From contig OZ287705.1 in NCBI GenBank assembly GCA_965649825.1, positions 868,001 through 932,000 on the forward strand: a stretch of 64,000 bases of DNA, given 5' to 3'. Numbering within the stretch: position 1 is the first letter of the stretch; every line of letters begins with the position of its first letter. Below, piece after piece: positions 21,004 through 30,915 of the stretch. Position numbers and translations under genes: made by a program. Source of the stretch: Penicillus capitatus (Eukaryota; Chlorophyta). Below the pieces are notes generated by a model that was not told where the DNA came from, did not search any database, and saw only the letters and a list, made by a program, of their open reading frames with translations.

Positions 21004-24000
21004 ATGGTAAAGAACTCGAGACGAGAAAAACAAACGACGGGGAAGACCTGTGTTTTGTACAGACGGATTTAAACTACTATCCGTCGCCGGCAGAACAAGA
21101 CCGCATTCTGAATGAGTCCTTGAATTCGGTCAAGAAAAGCGCCTTCTTCATGAGAAAGTCTCTGGTAAGGTGACGGTCTCACGTAGTGCTGTAAACGACG
21201 CGATTCCACACAGGACGAGGAGAATCTAAGAGAAGGACTGAGGTATGCAAGAGATGTCTTGGGAGAACTGCGTTCCTCGCAACTGAACCCTCAAAAATAC
21301 TACGAGCTGTACATGAATGTTTTTGATCAACTCATACATCTCAGAGTGCAAACTCGGACTATCTGTTGTATGGATAGTGACTCTTATGCTGTTTACGCAG
21401 TCATTCATTTCGGACGAACAAAAGAAGGGACGTAAGTTTGAAGAGCTTTATGAATTGGTGCAGCACGCGGGGAATGTCTTACCGAGACTGTGAGCGTCTC
21501 TTTTCCTTTGACAGTAAGTCATCGTGGCTGTGGTGCAGGTATTTGATGTGCACCGTTGGATCTGAGTACATCAAGGCGAAAGAAGCAAGCCCTCGTATCA
21601 TCCTCAAGGATCTTGTGGAGTTATGTAAGGGTGTCCAGCATCCGACACGTGGACTTTTCCTGCGTTCTTACCTGTGCCAGGTTCGTTCTCTGCCCATGCC
21701 ATTATCTTCAGAAATTCGCATATCGATGCAGGTGTCGCGTGGCTTGCTGCCGGAGAAACTTCCAGACAGTGATGACGAATTTGGAAACATCAACCACTCC
21801 ATCGATTTCCTTTTGTCTAATTTCGTCGAAATGAACAAACTGTGGGTCCGAATGCAGTTTCAAGGAAGCAAGATGGATCAGGAAAAGCGCGAAAACGAAA
21901 GAAAGATGCTGCAAGATCTAGTGGGTAAAAATCTGACATACCTGAGTCAACTGGACACGCTTGATTTCAACTTGTTCTCGACTTCGGTGTTGGACAAAGT
22001 GCGTACTATATCTGTGTGTGCACATGGCCATGACAGTTCTGTGGTCGACCCAGATACTGGGACAGGTGATCAGCTGCGATGACGTGATTGCACAGCAGTA
22101 CTTGATGCAGTGCATCATCCAGTGTTTTCCTGATGAATATCATCTTGGAACATTGGATGCTCTACTAGAATCATTGCCCAGACTGAAGCATGGTGTGAAG
22201 TTGCATCTTATTCTTGCTGGATTGATGGATCGATTCGCTGACTATGCACAGCAAAAAGCAGATACAGTAAAGGACGCAGACGCTTTTCAACGACTCGAAG
22301 AAACATGTTCAACGGTGAACGATCCTGCAAAGCACGAAGGATATTGAGGGGCCAGTTCTTTCAGATTCTGAAGGCCCATGTAGATATGCATGCCGCAGAT
22401 GTCATTGACATGTATGTGGCAATGTTGAACTTTACGGCAAATGTCTATCCAGATCGATTGGATTACGTGAATGGCCTACTGACAACCTGTTTCAAGGTTT
22501 ATTTTTTTCTCGCACAATGAAGACATTCCTGTTTTGCAGGCGTTGACAAACAGGCCAAGTGTATACGATCAGTTGGGAGAAAACGCATTGTCGCGTTTGC
22601 TGTCAAGGCCATTGAGTCGCTACAATGTTGTGAAGTTGCTGGCTTTGGATAGCTATCCCAAACTCATGTGTCTTCTACGTCCGAAGAAAAGAAAACACAT
22701 GGTGTGTTTGCTGCAGCGACTTAGAATTGAACGAGGACCATTCCCAATACTTGCAGGCACGGAAGATTGCGGAGGCCATTCTTGACGGTGGAGTGATTGT
22801 TGATACGGCTGAAAATGTGACGCGGTTGATGTCTTTTATCTCTCCTCTAATGAAGGATGTCGATGGAGTGGGGCAGGAAAATGAAGAAGTGCGTCCATTC
22901 AGTATTCCTGTCCTGTAATTATGCGCTAACTACAGGAAGAGGTCGATTCGTCTGCACAGCAAGAAAATGAGGAAATCGAAGAAGAGCAGACTTTGGTTGC
23001 ACGGTTGTTACATAACCTCATTTCTCCAGATCCGGTTGAGCAATTCTCGATCTTGAAAGGTTGTCCTTGCATGCAAGAGAACTCATCGAATTTGTGTTTC
23101 TGCCTCAGATCTAAGCAAACATTTGGAAGAAGGAGGCTTTCACAGAATGAAGTTCACACTGCCTTCCATGGTGTTCAATGGACTCAAACTTGTCCGATGC
23201 ATAAGTAAGTTTCGTTCATGTACAGAATCTTCATAGTTCTTTGTCGCGTTAGAGAAATCGGATGGCGATAACACAGTCTCATACGAGAATATCTTTGACT
23301 GGCTGCTCTACCTTTGCGGTCTAATTGTCGAGATTCCAATGCCGATGATGGCTGTTCGTTGTTTGCTTCAATGTGCATACTCTGCCAGCGAAGAGGCAAA
23401 CTTGGAGGACACGACATATGATTGTTTTGAGCAGACATGTACTCTTTTCGAGGAGGCAATTGGACAGTCGAGTGAGAAAGGGACAGCGCTTCAGGCAATC
23501 ATTGGAACATTGCATCGCTGCCATGTGTTTGGAGACGAGAGCCGTGCATCTCTTAACCAAGCAATCCTAGGATACTGTTCGCAGATGTTGACGAAAGACG
23601 AGCAGTGTCGTTCGATTTGCCTCTATTCGCGTATCTTCTGGCAAGAAGCCTGCGAGGAGGGGAATACGAAGCAGGTGGTCAAGGATGCAGATAGTGTGAT
23701 GACGGCACTAAAGAGGTGTATCAAATTGGCAAGTGCAGCGCAAAGGAGGGCCAACATTCTGAAACGTCTCGGAAAAAATATTGAAACTGTTTGCTTTTCG
23801 TTCACCGTACCGATTCACAGTCCGTGTTGCTTACTAGGTCGGACTGTATGTGGAGCTGTTAAACAACTACCTCTACTATTTTGACAAAGGAAATGATCAG
23901 ATATCGAAGTCTGTGCTGCAACAGTTTATTGATCTTGTGGCAAATGAAATGGCAGATGAAAAGGTGTGTCGTTTTCTTTTGACAGGTATCTTACGTGCAA

Positions 24001-24135
24001 TGTGCATTTTCAGGTCAGCACCTCAATGGCAAAGTTCTATGACAATACACTGGAACACGTCTTAATCCAGCAAGAAGACAACGCGGAAGACAACAAGTAC
24101 GATGGAGTTCAGGTTCCACCTTTGTTGAGATCGTA
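21004..24135 (+). CDS. VPS35: Retromer subunit VPS35
   Basis: Scaffold of the retromer cargo-selective complex on endosomes. In order: YPSPAEQDRILNESLNSVKK, LGELRSSQLNPQKYYELYMN, ELYELVQHAGNVLPR, a block with YIKAKEASPRIILKDLVELC and KGVQHPTRGLFLRSYL (the PRxxL-like region that binds VPS26), INHSIDFLLSNFVEMNKLWV and EYLMQCIIQCFPDEYHLGTL. The alpha-solenoid then continues to YLYYFDKGNDQISKSVLQQF and the end at KFYDNTLEHVLIQQEDN. The proposed start is ATG 21004-21006, directly followed by a 56-nt intron (21007-21062), so the first codon forms its own coding exon and exon 2 begins TDLNYYPS. Roughly ten introns of 40-70 nt are present. Confidence 0.93.
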
Positions 24136-24942
24136 AGAAGATATATCCACCTTACTCTGCTGATGTAACAAGGCATATTAGTGTTCTTCTCTCAACTTTC
24201 TGGATATTGCAATGGTGTCCGTGTCAAAGAATATCTCTCTGCGATAGCACAGATTCTACACAGAATCAGAAGAGACACTCGCAAAGTGCTTCTTCTTGCT
24301 TTGTCTGTAGGGCATGTGAGAGTTTTTGATCCGTTTCTGAAATGTCTTGTAAAAGTAAGAACATCTATTGTTGAGGGTTTTGTGCGAGAAACATTTACAT
24401 CATTAGCCAGGAAGTGTCGCGTAGCAGCTGAAGAGGACATTGCTTTTCAAGCGTGCTGATCACTTGGCCTGTTCACTACATGTGGATCCCGACTGCTTTC
24501 ATATACATACTCATGAGTTATATCCTATAGCTAAAAGAAAACACCTCTCGAATCGAAGTCGGAAAAAGAGACAGATCCTTGTCTAAAATGAGTCAGCAGT
24601 ATTCGATCCTTCAGCTATCCGAATTCTGCCAGCTTCACTTCGTTACTGTACTTAAATCAGATCTCCTACCTCTTCGTCTGGTTACGAAATCGTTGGTAAC
24701 ACGAACGAGGGTGTTCGAATACTGCAATGGGTCATGCATGCTTATTCTTAGATGCCCGCTTAAGAGAATTAACACCAATGTCTCAAAAGATGCGGCAAAT
24801 CAATTACAGTTATTTGAATTTAGATGTCGACGAGAGAATCTGACTCATCTTCTATACTGCGAACTCTTCTGCGCACTTTCGCAGAGTTGCAGTAACATGT
24901 CTGCTTTCCACGTTCGCGTCAACATGGTGTTACAGCATTCTG
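24136..24942. other. Region between VPS35 and the NACHT gene
   Basis: No recognisable gene. It probably contains the missing 5' exon and promoter of the NACHT gene, because the coding frame at 24943 has no in-frame ATG. Frames at 24181-24459 (plus), 24192-24440 (minus) and 24579-24950 (plus) show no family motif. Confidence 0.4.
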
Positions 24943-27900
24943 TTGTGTAGGTCACGGAAGACGGAATGCCAATCTCTGGACGAAAAATTGTCCTCAGAGT
25001 CGCTGCCCGTGTCGGAAAGTGGCGGAATCCGCGTCCCAGATTTTAACATTCAAGAAAGAAATCGACCAAAGCTTTTGCGTGTTGTCGCAAAAAAGCATAA
25101 CATTGTCAACACCAAGACGCTTGTCGCAGCATACAACTCCACGACGGATAAGAATGAGCGAAGTGTTCTCTTTGAATGGTGTCAGTGGACAGCTGTCCAC
25201 CTTCGTGCAGCTGCCACGGGACGCGTCAAATGTCACATCGACGCGTATAAAGACCGAACATTACTTGTCAGAACAGTCTTTTAAGCTTTACGCCTTCGTC
25301 GTTAACCCGTCCTGACGAACACGACATGGTTTCGGAGCGACAAAGATTCCGGCGATAGAATCCCGTCATCAAAGACTGAAGACTTTCCAAGACACGACCG
25401 TGGTGACAGCGTTTTACCTACCACCTGCAGTCTGTAGTTCGTTCCATCGTCCGAGCTGCTGTGTTTCAGTTCCACCGTCCGAGTTGCTGTGTTTCAGTTC
25501 CACCGTCCGAGTTGCTGCGTTTCAGTTTCACGCTGCGATAAGCGTGCTGTTGCGCATTGTTGTGTTTACGTTCATTGTTACTTTGTCCGTGTTTACGTTT
25601 TCTATCTGGGTCACCACGGACGTGTTGTCGCTGTGAAGTACGGTTCGAATTTCCAGAGTCGGCGCTGAAGTCTCAGAGACGTAAGAGCTACAAAGCTGCG
25701 GCGAATGGGCCGCAGAGGGAGAAGCCACGTGACGATGGCCCTGGTTCGACTCCTGGCCAGCCTGATGACATCCCGACTATCGTGAAATGTGTTCCGTATA
25801 CATTATTCGGAGTCTGCACAACGGAAAGGGGGTGGGCACATGTCAGTGGACAGCTGTCCACCTTCGTGCAGCTGCCACGGGACGCGTCAAATGTCACATC
25901 GACGCGTATAAAGACCGAACATTACTTGTCAGAACAGTCTTTTAAGCTTTACGCCTTCGTCGTTAACCCGTCCTGACGAACACGACAATGGTTAAGCAAA
26001 TATGGCGAAAGAAGCGAAGACTGCCTCACACCGAAGGTCGTCCTTGAGTATGCAGAATTGGCCAAAGTCTTCCATGCGTCCGAACAAGATGCGGACTTTC
26101 TGAGGGAGTTGGTGTATGCCCTCGCTTCTCGAATCCGTCCAGGCGAATTTCTTAACGAGAACGTCGCAAAGGCTCTTTTAAACGCACTCACCTGGGTGGA
26201 TGCGACCGTCTACGATGACCCCGCACAGCTGATTGTCCTTGCCAAAAAACTACTGTTTAGTTTGTCCTCAGATCTAAGACTAACGAAGCACAACTTTGCA
26301 AAATACGAAGCGAACTTTCTCGCACTCCATCATGTCTTTCTCCTCTTGCATAGCATCGGTCGTGGATATTTGCTTGAGGAAGAGAAAAAAGAGCTCCGCC
26401 GAGTAGTTGCACAAAAGAAAGAAGAGATGAAGCTATCCATTGCGTATTATCCTGTCTTCTTCCACTTCGAGCTTATACAACAAGCTGTTGAGCGGTTAGA
26501 AATCGAAAACGCTCCTTCTCGCTCGGCGCAAGTAACAAGATATGCCGCCTCTGGACTTTATGGTGGAATGCATGTCTTCCACTTTCTCAGAAAACTGGCA
26601 GGCGGTGACATCGATCCTACATCTGTCGAGGACGCGTATAGAAAAGGTCGAGCAGCAATTGCCAATTTGGGAGTACTGGAGCATGAGTGGTATGACATAC
26701 TTCAAATTCTAACAGCTGCAAGGCTTAGCGCGCTGAAAGAAGAGAAAAAGTGCGAACTTCTTGCACTAGCGTACAACGTGACGATTGAAGGACAACGCAA
26801 AACGAGAAGAGCGAACGACCAGAAAACCTTGAGATTTGGCATCGTCCATGAAATGCGGCTTCTGCAAGTGACAGGGACTCTAATCAAGATAGCCGCAAAG
26901 AAGCGAGGACAAAGCTAGTTGAACTGGCAACAAATCAAGCAATTTCCGAGAACTGGATTCACGATGCAGATGTCCTTACCGAGATTTTAGACTCCTTGCA
27001 CATTATTCACACAATGAATGAAGGAAACCAAGACATCGCTGAAGCTCTTCAAAAGATACAACAATCATGCGATGAATGTGCCAAAGGGACGTTAAAAATT
27101 TGGCTAGATGGAAATGATATGGAAGAGAAGCTTCAGATGCAACGCCGTGAAGACACGAATAAACAGCAAGAAGATTTGTTCGCCAAGACAGGTGCAACCG
27201 TTGGATTTCTGCATCCATTTACTATTAGTTCCAACATCAAAGATCTCAAGGAAACATATCTACGCGATAACTTTGCTACGGTGAGTGCATGTGGTATTGT
27301 TTCGATTAAACAGAATTCGTACGTTTGTTGAAGGTGCCTTCCTTGTTTGAATCAGAAGTGCACAGACACGTGAAAGATATGGAACATCATGTTGTTGTGT
27401 ACGAGGAAATAGTCGAGAACAAAAGACTTGAAAAAAAAGGAGAAAGGAGTAAAGAAGGAGAAGGAACGGAAGTGGGAAGTTCAACGCTTCAGGAAAGAGA
27501 CGATCTAAGAGACTTCTGCGAACAAAAGAGAAAGATCGCAACGCCCATTTCCATAGAAGACTTGTTTAAACCAAGATCGTCGAAGGCGGCTGTCGGCAGG
27601 AGCGATATCCGAAGAGTGCTGCTTTACGGAAATCCTGGTTCGGGGAAGACCTGCATCTCCAAAGCTATTGCACATAGATGGGCACTGGGAGAGATGTTGC
27701 AAGAGTTCGAAGCCATCTACATGATTCCAATAAGAAGAGTAAATATCACAAAAGCCAAAGGGGTACGGGGAGAGGCGCTGAGAGAAGTAGTCGCGAGTAT
27801 ATGTTTCGATCGAAAAGGAAGTGATGCCGAATTTGAAGAGTTGAAGACTCAAGTCAACGATGATCTTCATATGTCTAGTACATTGCTCATGCTAGACGGA

Positions 27901-30900
27901 TTGGACGAAGCCGATGAAGATGCCAGAGAACTCCTTCATGAGGCGGAGATGGGCGAATGCAGACTTCTGATATTGACACGACCATACAACCTTCAAGGGC
28001 TACAAAAAAAGGTCGACTGCCAGTTTGAATGCCTTGGATTCAATGACCAGCAGCTAAGAAACTACATAAACAAAGAACTACAACAAGATGAGGCTTCGAG
28101 ACTTGTTCGTTCTTTGCATCAAGACCGAGGGATGTGGGAAACCGCACACCTTCCGGTAATGGCGCACATTCTCTGTTCTTTGTCGAGAGAACACGGTATC
28201 GCCATTGAACATCAGAGAAAAAGGGCGAGCATGTTTCAGATCTACGGCGACATGGCAAATTTTGTATGGAAGAGGTTCAAGGAAAAGCCCGAAAGAGGAA
28301 TGGTCAACAAGGATATGGTCTTCGGCGATCTAGAAAAGATCGCTTTCGAGGCACTTCGGAATGGACAAATATTAATCGAAGAACGGATCGTCGAAGAACA
28401 CGCAACATCCACGAACACGACAAAAATCTTTAAGGAAAGTGGATTCCTTCTATTCGTTTTGGAGGGACAACACTATCAATTTCCACATCTTACCTTTCAA
28501 GAATATTTTGCCGGGAGGTTTATTTCCAGAAGCTTAATGATTAAACAATCAAGAGAAGAAAGACAAGTACTGCAGTTCATTCAAGAAGGAAAATACGTTC
28601 AGAAGTACGACTTGTCAATACACTTCGCAGCGAACGCACTTGCAAGGTGCACTGAAGAGAATGCTTTGCATAAAATGCTCTCGATTATTAACGACCAACC
28701 CATTGAAGTTCTTGGCGTACAACACTTTTTATTAAAAATGAGAGTTCTGGAGGCAATCCTGGAAGGCACAAATCAAGAAGATCTGGAAGACTTTTTAAGC
28801 AACGAAAAAGCAACCAAGCTCGCTGAAGGTGCTCGGCAACTCCTCGAGCGCACCATTGACGATGTTCTAATCTGTGAAATCGTAATTGGAGAGTTCCAAC
28901 ATTTTTCTTGCATTTTGGAGAATTTTCCGCGGATTCTCAATCAAACCATTGACGAAGTAAAAAGATTGGTAGCACATTCGCAGCAGTTAACATGGATGAA
29001 GATGGCCAAGATTACAAACGCCTTAAAGCTCGCAAAGCACTCCTCCAAGCACAGTGACGAAATGATTCAATTCGTCTTGAAGTTAGCCGACAAAGTCGAT
29101 AGTTGGTGCGATCCAATGGAGGGCATAAGGAGACTTGAGTCCATTGCAACACACGTGCCGCAGCACGCCGGCATGATTCTGTCGATGCTTGCGAGTTGGT
29201 GCGACAACGAAGACACAGTTGTGCGTCGAGCAGCAATAGAAGCGGTTGGCCGCGTCGTCGCGACGGCGCCACAACACGCCGGCGATGTTCTGCCAACACT
29301 TTTGAACAGGTGCAGCGACGAAAGCTGGTCAGTGTGTCCATCGGCGATGGAAACCATCGGCCGCGTCATCGCGGCAGCTCCGCAGCACGCCGGCGAGGTT
29401 CTGCCAACGCTGGCGAGGTTCTGTGGCCACGAATATCCGGACGTGCGTCAAGCAGCGATGGAAGCCATCGGCCGCGTCGTCGCGGCGGCTCCGCAGCACG
29501 CCGGCGAGCTTTTGCCGACGCTGGAGAGTTGGTGCAGCGACGAACGCGGATCAATGGTGCGTCGAGCGGCAATTGAAGCCATTGCCAACGTCGTCGCGGA
29601 GGCGCCTCAACACGCCGGCAAGTTTCTACCGATGCTGGAGAGTTGGTGTAGCGACGAAGACTCGGTCGTGCGTTGGACGGCGATGGAAGGCATCGACCGC
29701 GTCGTCTCTGCTGCGCCTTGGCACGCCGACAAGGTTCTGCCTACGTTTTTGAGTTGGTGCAGCGACGAAGACTCAGTTATACGAACAACGGGAATTGAAT
29801 CAATCGAAGACGTCGTCGCGCAGGCAACGAATTACGCCGGCGATGTTCTGCCTATATTGGCGAAGACATGCGACGACGAAGACACAGTTGTGCGTCGGGA
29901 TGCGACCGAGGCCATCGGACGGGTGGTCGCGGCAGCTCCGCAACACGCTGGCGAGCTTCTGCATGTGCTTGCGAAGAGGTGCAGTGAAGATCATCGTATC
30001 GTGCGTCGGGCGGCGATTGAGGCCGTCGGTCGTATCGCCGCTGCAGCGCCGCAGCACGCCGGTGAGATACTGCCAGCGCTTGCTAAGGGGTGTAGCGACG
30101 AAGACGAGGACGTATATCGGGCGGCGATCGAGGCCGTCGGCCGCGTCGTCGCGGCGGCGCCGAGGCACGCCGGAGAGGTTCTGCCGATGCTTGTTAGTTG
30201 GTGTTGCGATGAAGACTCAGCCGTGCGTCAGACGGCGATCGAGGCCGTCGGTCGCGTCGTCGCGGCGGCGCCGAGGCACGCCGGAGAGGTTCTGCCGATG
30301 CTTGTTAGTTGGTGTTGCGATGAAGACTCAGTCGTGCGTCAGACGGCAATCGAGGCTGTCGGTCGCGGCGCCGAGGAGGCGCCACGACAAGCTGGCGAGG
30401 TTCTGTCAATGCTTGGCAGTTGGTGCGGCGATGAAAGCTCAGTCGTGCGTCGGGCTGCGACGGAGGCTGTTGGCCGTGTCATCGAGGTCGTGCCGCAGTA
30501 TGCCGGCGAGCTCCTGCAGACGTTGGCAAAAAACTGCAGCGACAAAGAATTGAGCGTGCGCAATGCCGCAAGAACGGCGATAAAAAACGTAAAACCTGAA
30601 AAGCTTGTACATTCTTCAATATCGTTTCTACCTACTTATAAAGGGGGGATTCTATTCTTATTTGTTCAAAACTCGATCACAGTGGATCCCTTTACGAAAT
30701 CTGAAGCTGTTGTTCCCCTTGTTTTACATACAACTTCTTCTCAAGAAATTGGAAAACAAGATCGGTATTGTATTGATCGATACGTTGAGTTTTTGAAACA
30801 GGAGTTCGAGGAAACATTTCCTAGGCTGTTAAATGAGCTTGGTATGTCAGAATTGATACAACCTCCATCCAGATATTCACAAAAGCTTAAATGGTGGAAA

Positions 30901-30915
30901 AGATCGCGCATTTAA
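24943..30915 (+). CDS. NACHT STAND ATPase with HEAT-like repeats; N-terminal region split by an LTR element
   Basis: A receptor-like STAND NTPase of about 1,680 residues, not counting the insertion. Exons by frame: up to 25179, then (after the element and one target-duplication copy) 25992-26867, 26915-27280 and 27334-30915, with introns of 47 and 53 nt. A helical N-terminal region of about 480 residues is followed by RRVLLYGNPGSGKTCISKAI (Walker A), STLLMLDGLDEADEDAREL (Walker B with the NACHT DGLDE) and RLLILTRPYN (sensor 1-like Arg). Next come winged-helix-type helices, a block with FPHLTFQEYFAGRFI, thirteen 37-residue repeats (29152-30597) and a unique C-terminus. Such proteins oligomerise on ligand sensing by the repeats, and many act in immunity. 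The first exon is not found. The insertion at 25180 interrupts an otherwise continuous frame, so this copy may be inactive. The HEAT part is much richer in GC than the rest. Confidence 0.82.
25180..25326 (+). repeat. Left LTR (147 bp)
   Basis: Identical to the right LTR. It contains the perfect 16-bp palindrome GTGGACAGCTGTCCAC near its 5' end and a TATAAAG in ACGCGTATAAAG about 70 bp in, which may be the element's promoter. Confidence 0.9.
25327..25341 (+). other. Putative tRNA primer-binding site
   Basis: TGGTTTCGGAGCGAC directly follows the left LTR. Its TGG matches the CCA end of a tRNA, and the whole resembles the TGGTATCAGAGC primer site of many LTR elements. Confidence 0.6.
25442..25525 (+). 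repeat. Three tandem 28-bp units inside the LTR element
   Basis: The unit TTCCACCGTCCGAGTTGCTG plus TGTTTCAG occurs three times with a few changes (first copy TTCCATCGTCCGAGCTGCTG). Confidence 0.8.
25841..25987 (+). repeat. Right LTR (147 bp)
   Basis: Identical to the left LTR. It is preceded by a purine tract at 25823-25836 and followed by the target duplication ATGG. Confidence 0.9.
29152..30597 (+). repeat. Thirteen tandem 111-bp HEAT-like coding repeats
   Basis: In-frame units encode 37 residues with the consensus AAPQHAGEVLPTLASWCSDE plus D-x-VVR-x-AAIEAVGRVVA; one unit (29485-29598) has 38. Unit starts are 29152, 29263, 29374, 29485, 29599, 29710, 29821, 29932, 30043, 30154, 30265, 30376 and 30487. 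The helix-turn-helix pattern with a conserved Arg after VV fits HEAT repeats. Variation concentrates at the SWCSDED and adjoining positions, that is the loops and exposed faces. Confidence 0.9.

Larger units (their letters stand above)
25180..25987 (+). mobile_element. Miniature LTR retrotransposon (TRIM-type), 808 bp
   Basis: Two identical 147-bp direct repeats (25180-25326 and 25841-25987) start TGTC and end GACA and flank 514 bp. Directly after the left repeat lies TGGTTTCGGAGCGAC, which begins with TGG and resembles primer-binding sites for initiator-Met tRNA. Just before the right repeat is the purine run GGAAAGGGGGTGGG (25823-25836). The host bases ATGG occur immediately on both sides (25176-25179 and 25988-25991) as a 4-bp target duplication. 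There is no reverse transcriptase, so the element is non-autonomous. Identical LTRs imply a recent insertion. Removing the element and one ATGG restores one open frame of the NACHT gene. Confidence 0.88.

Noticed and set aside
25557-25976. 139-residue ORF inside the LTR element, possible gag remnant
   Set aside because: It has no ATG and ends within the right LTR. It has no zinc knuckle or capsid motif and is probably chance in a non-coding miniature element.
26868-26914. Apparent frameshift in the NACHT gene near 26,900
   Set aside because: A 47-nt GT..AG intron with a CTAAT branch-like sequence joins HEMRLLQ to LVELATNQ in phase, so no frameshift is needed.
29795-30553. 252-residue Arg/Ser-rich ORF in another frame of the HEAT array
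   Set aside because: The 111-bp repeat is stop-free in several frames, so the ORF repeats exactly as the HEAT units do. It is a by-product of the repeat.
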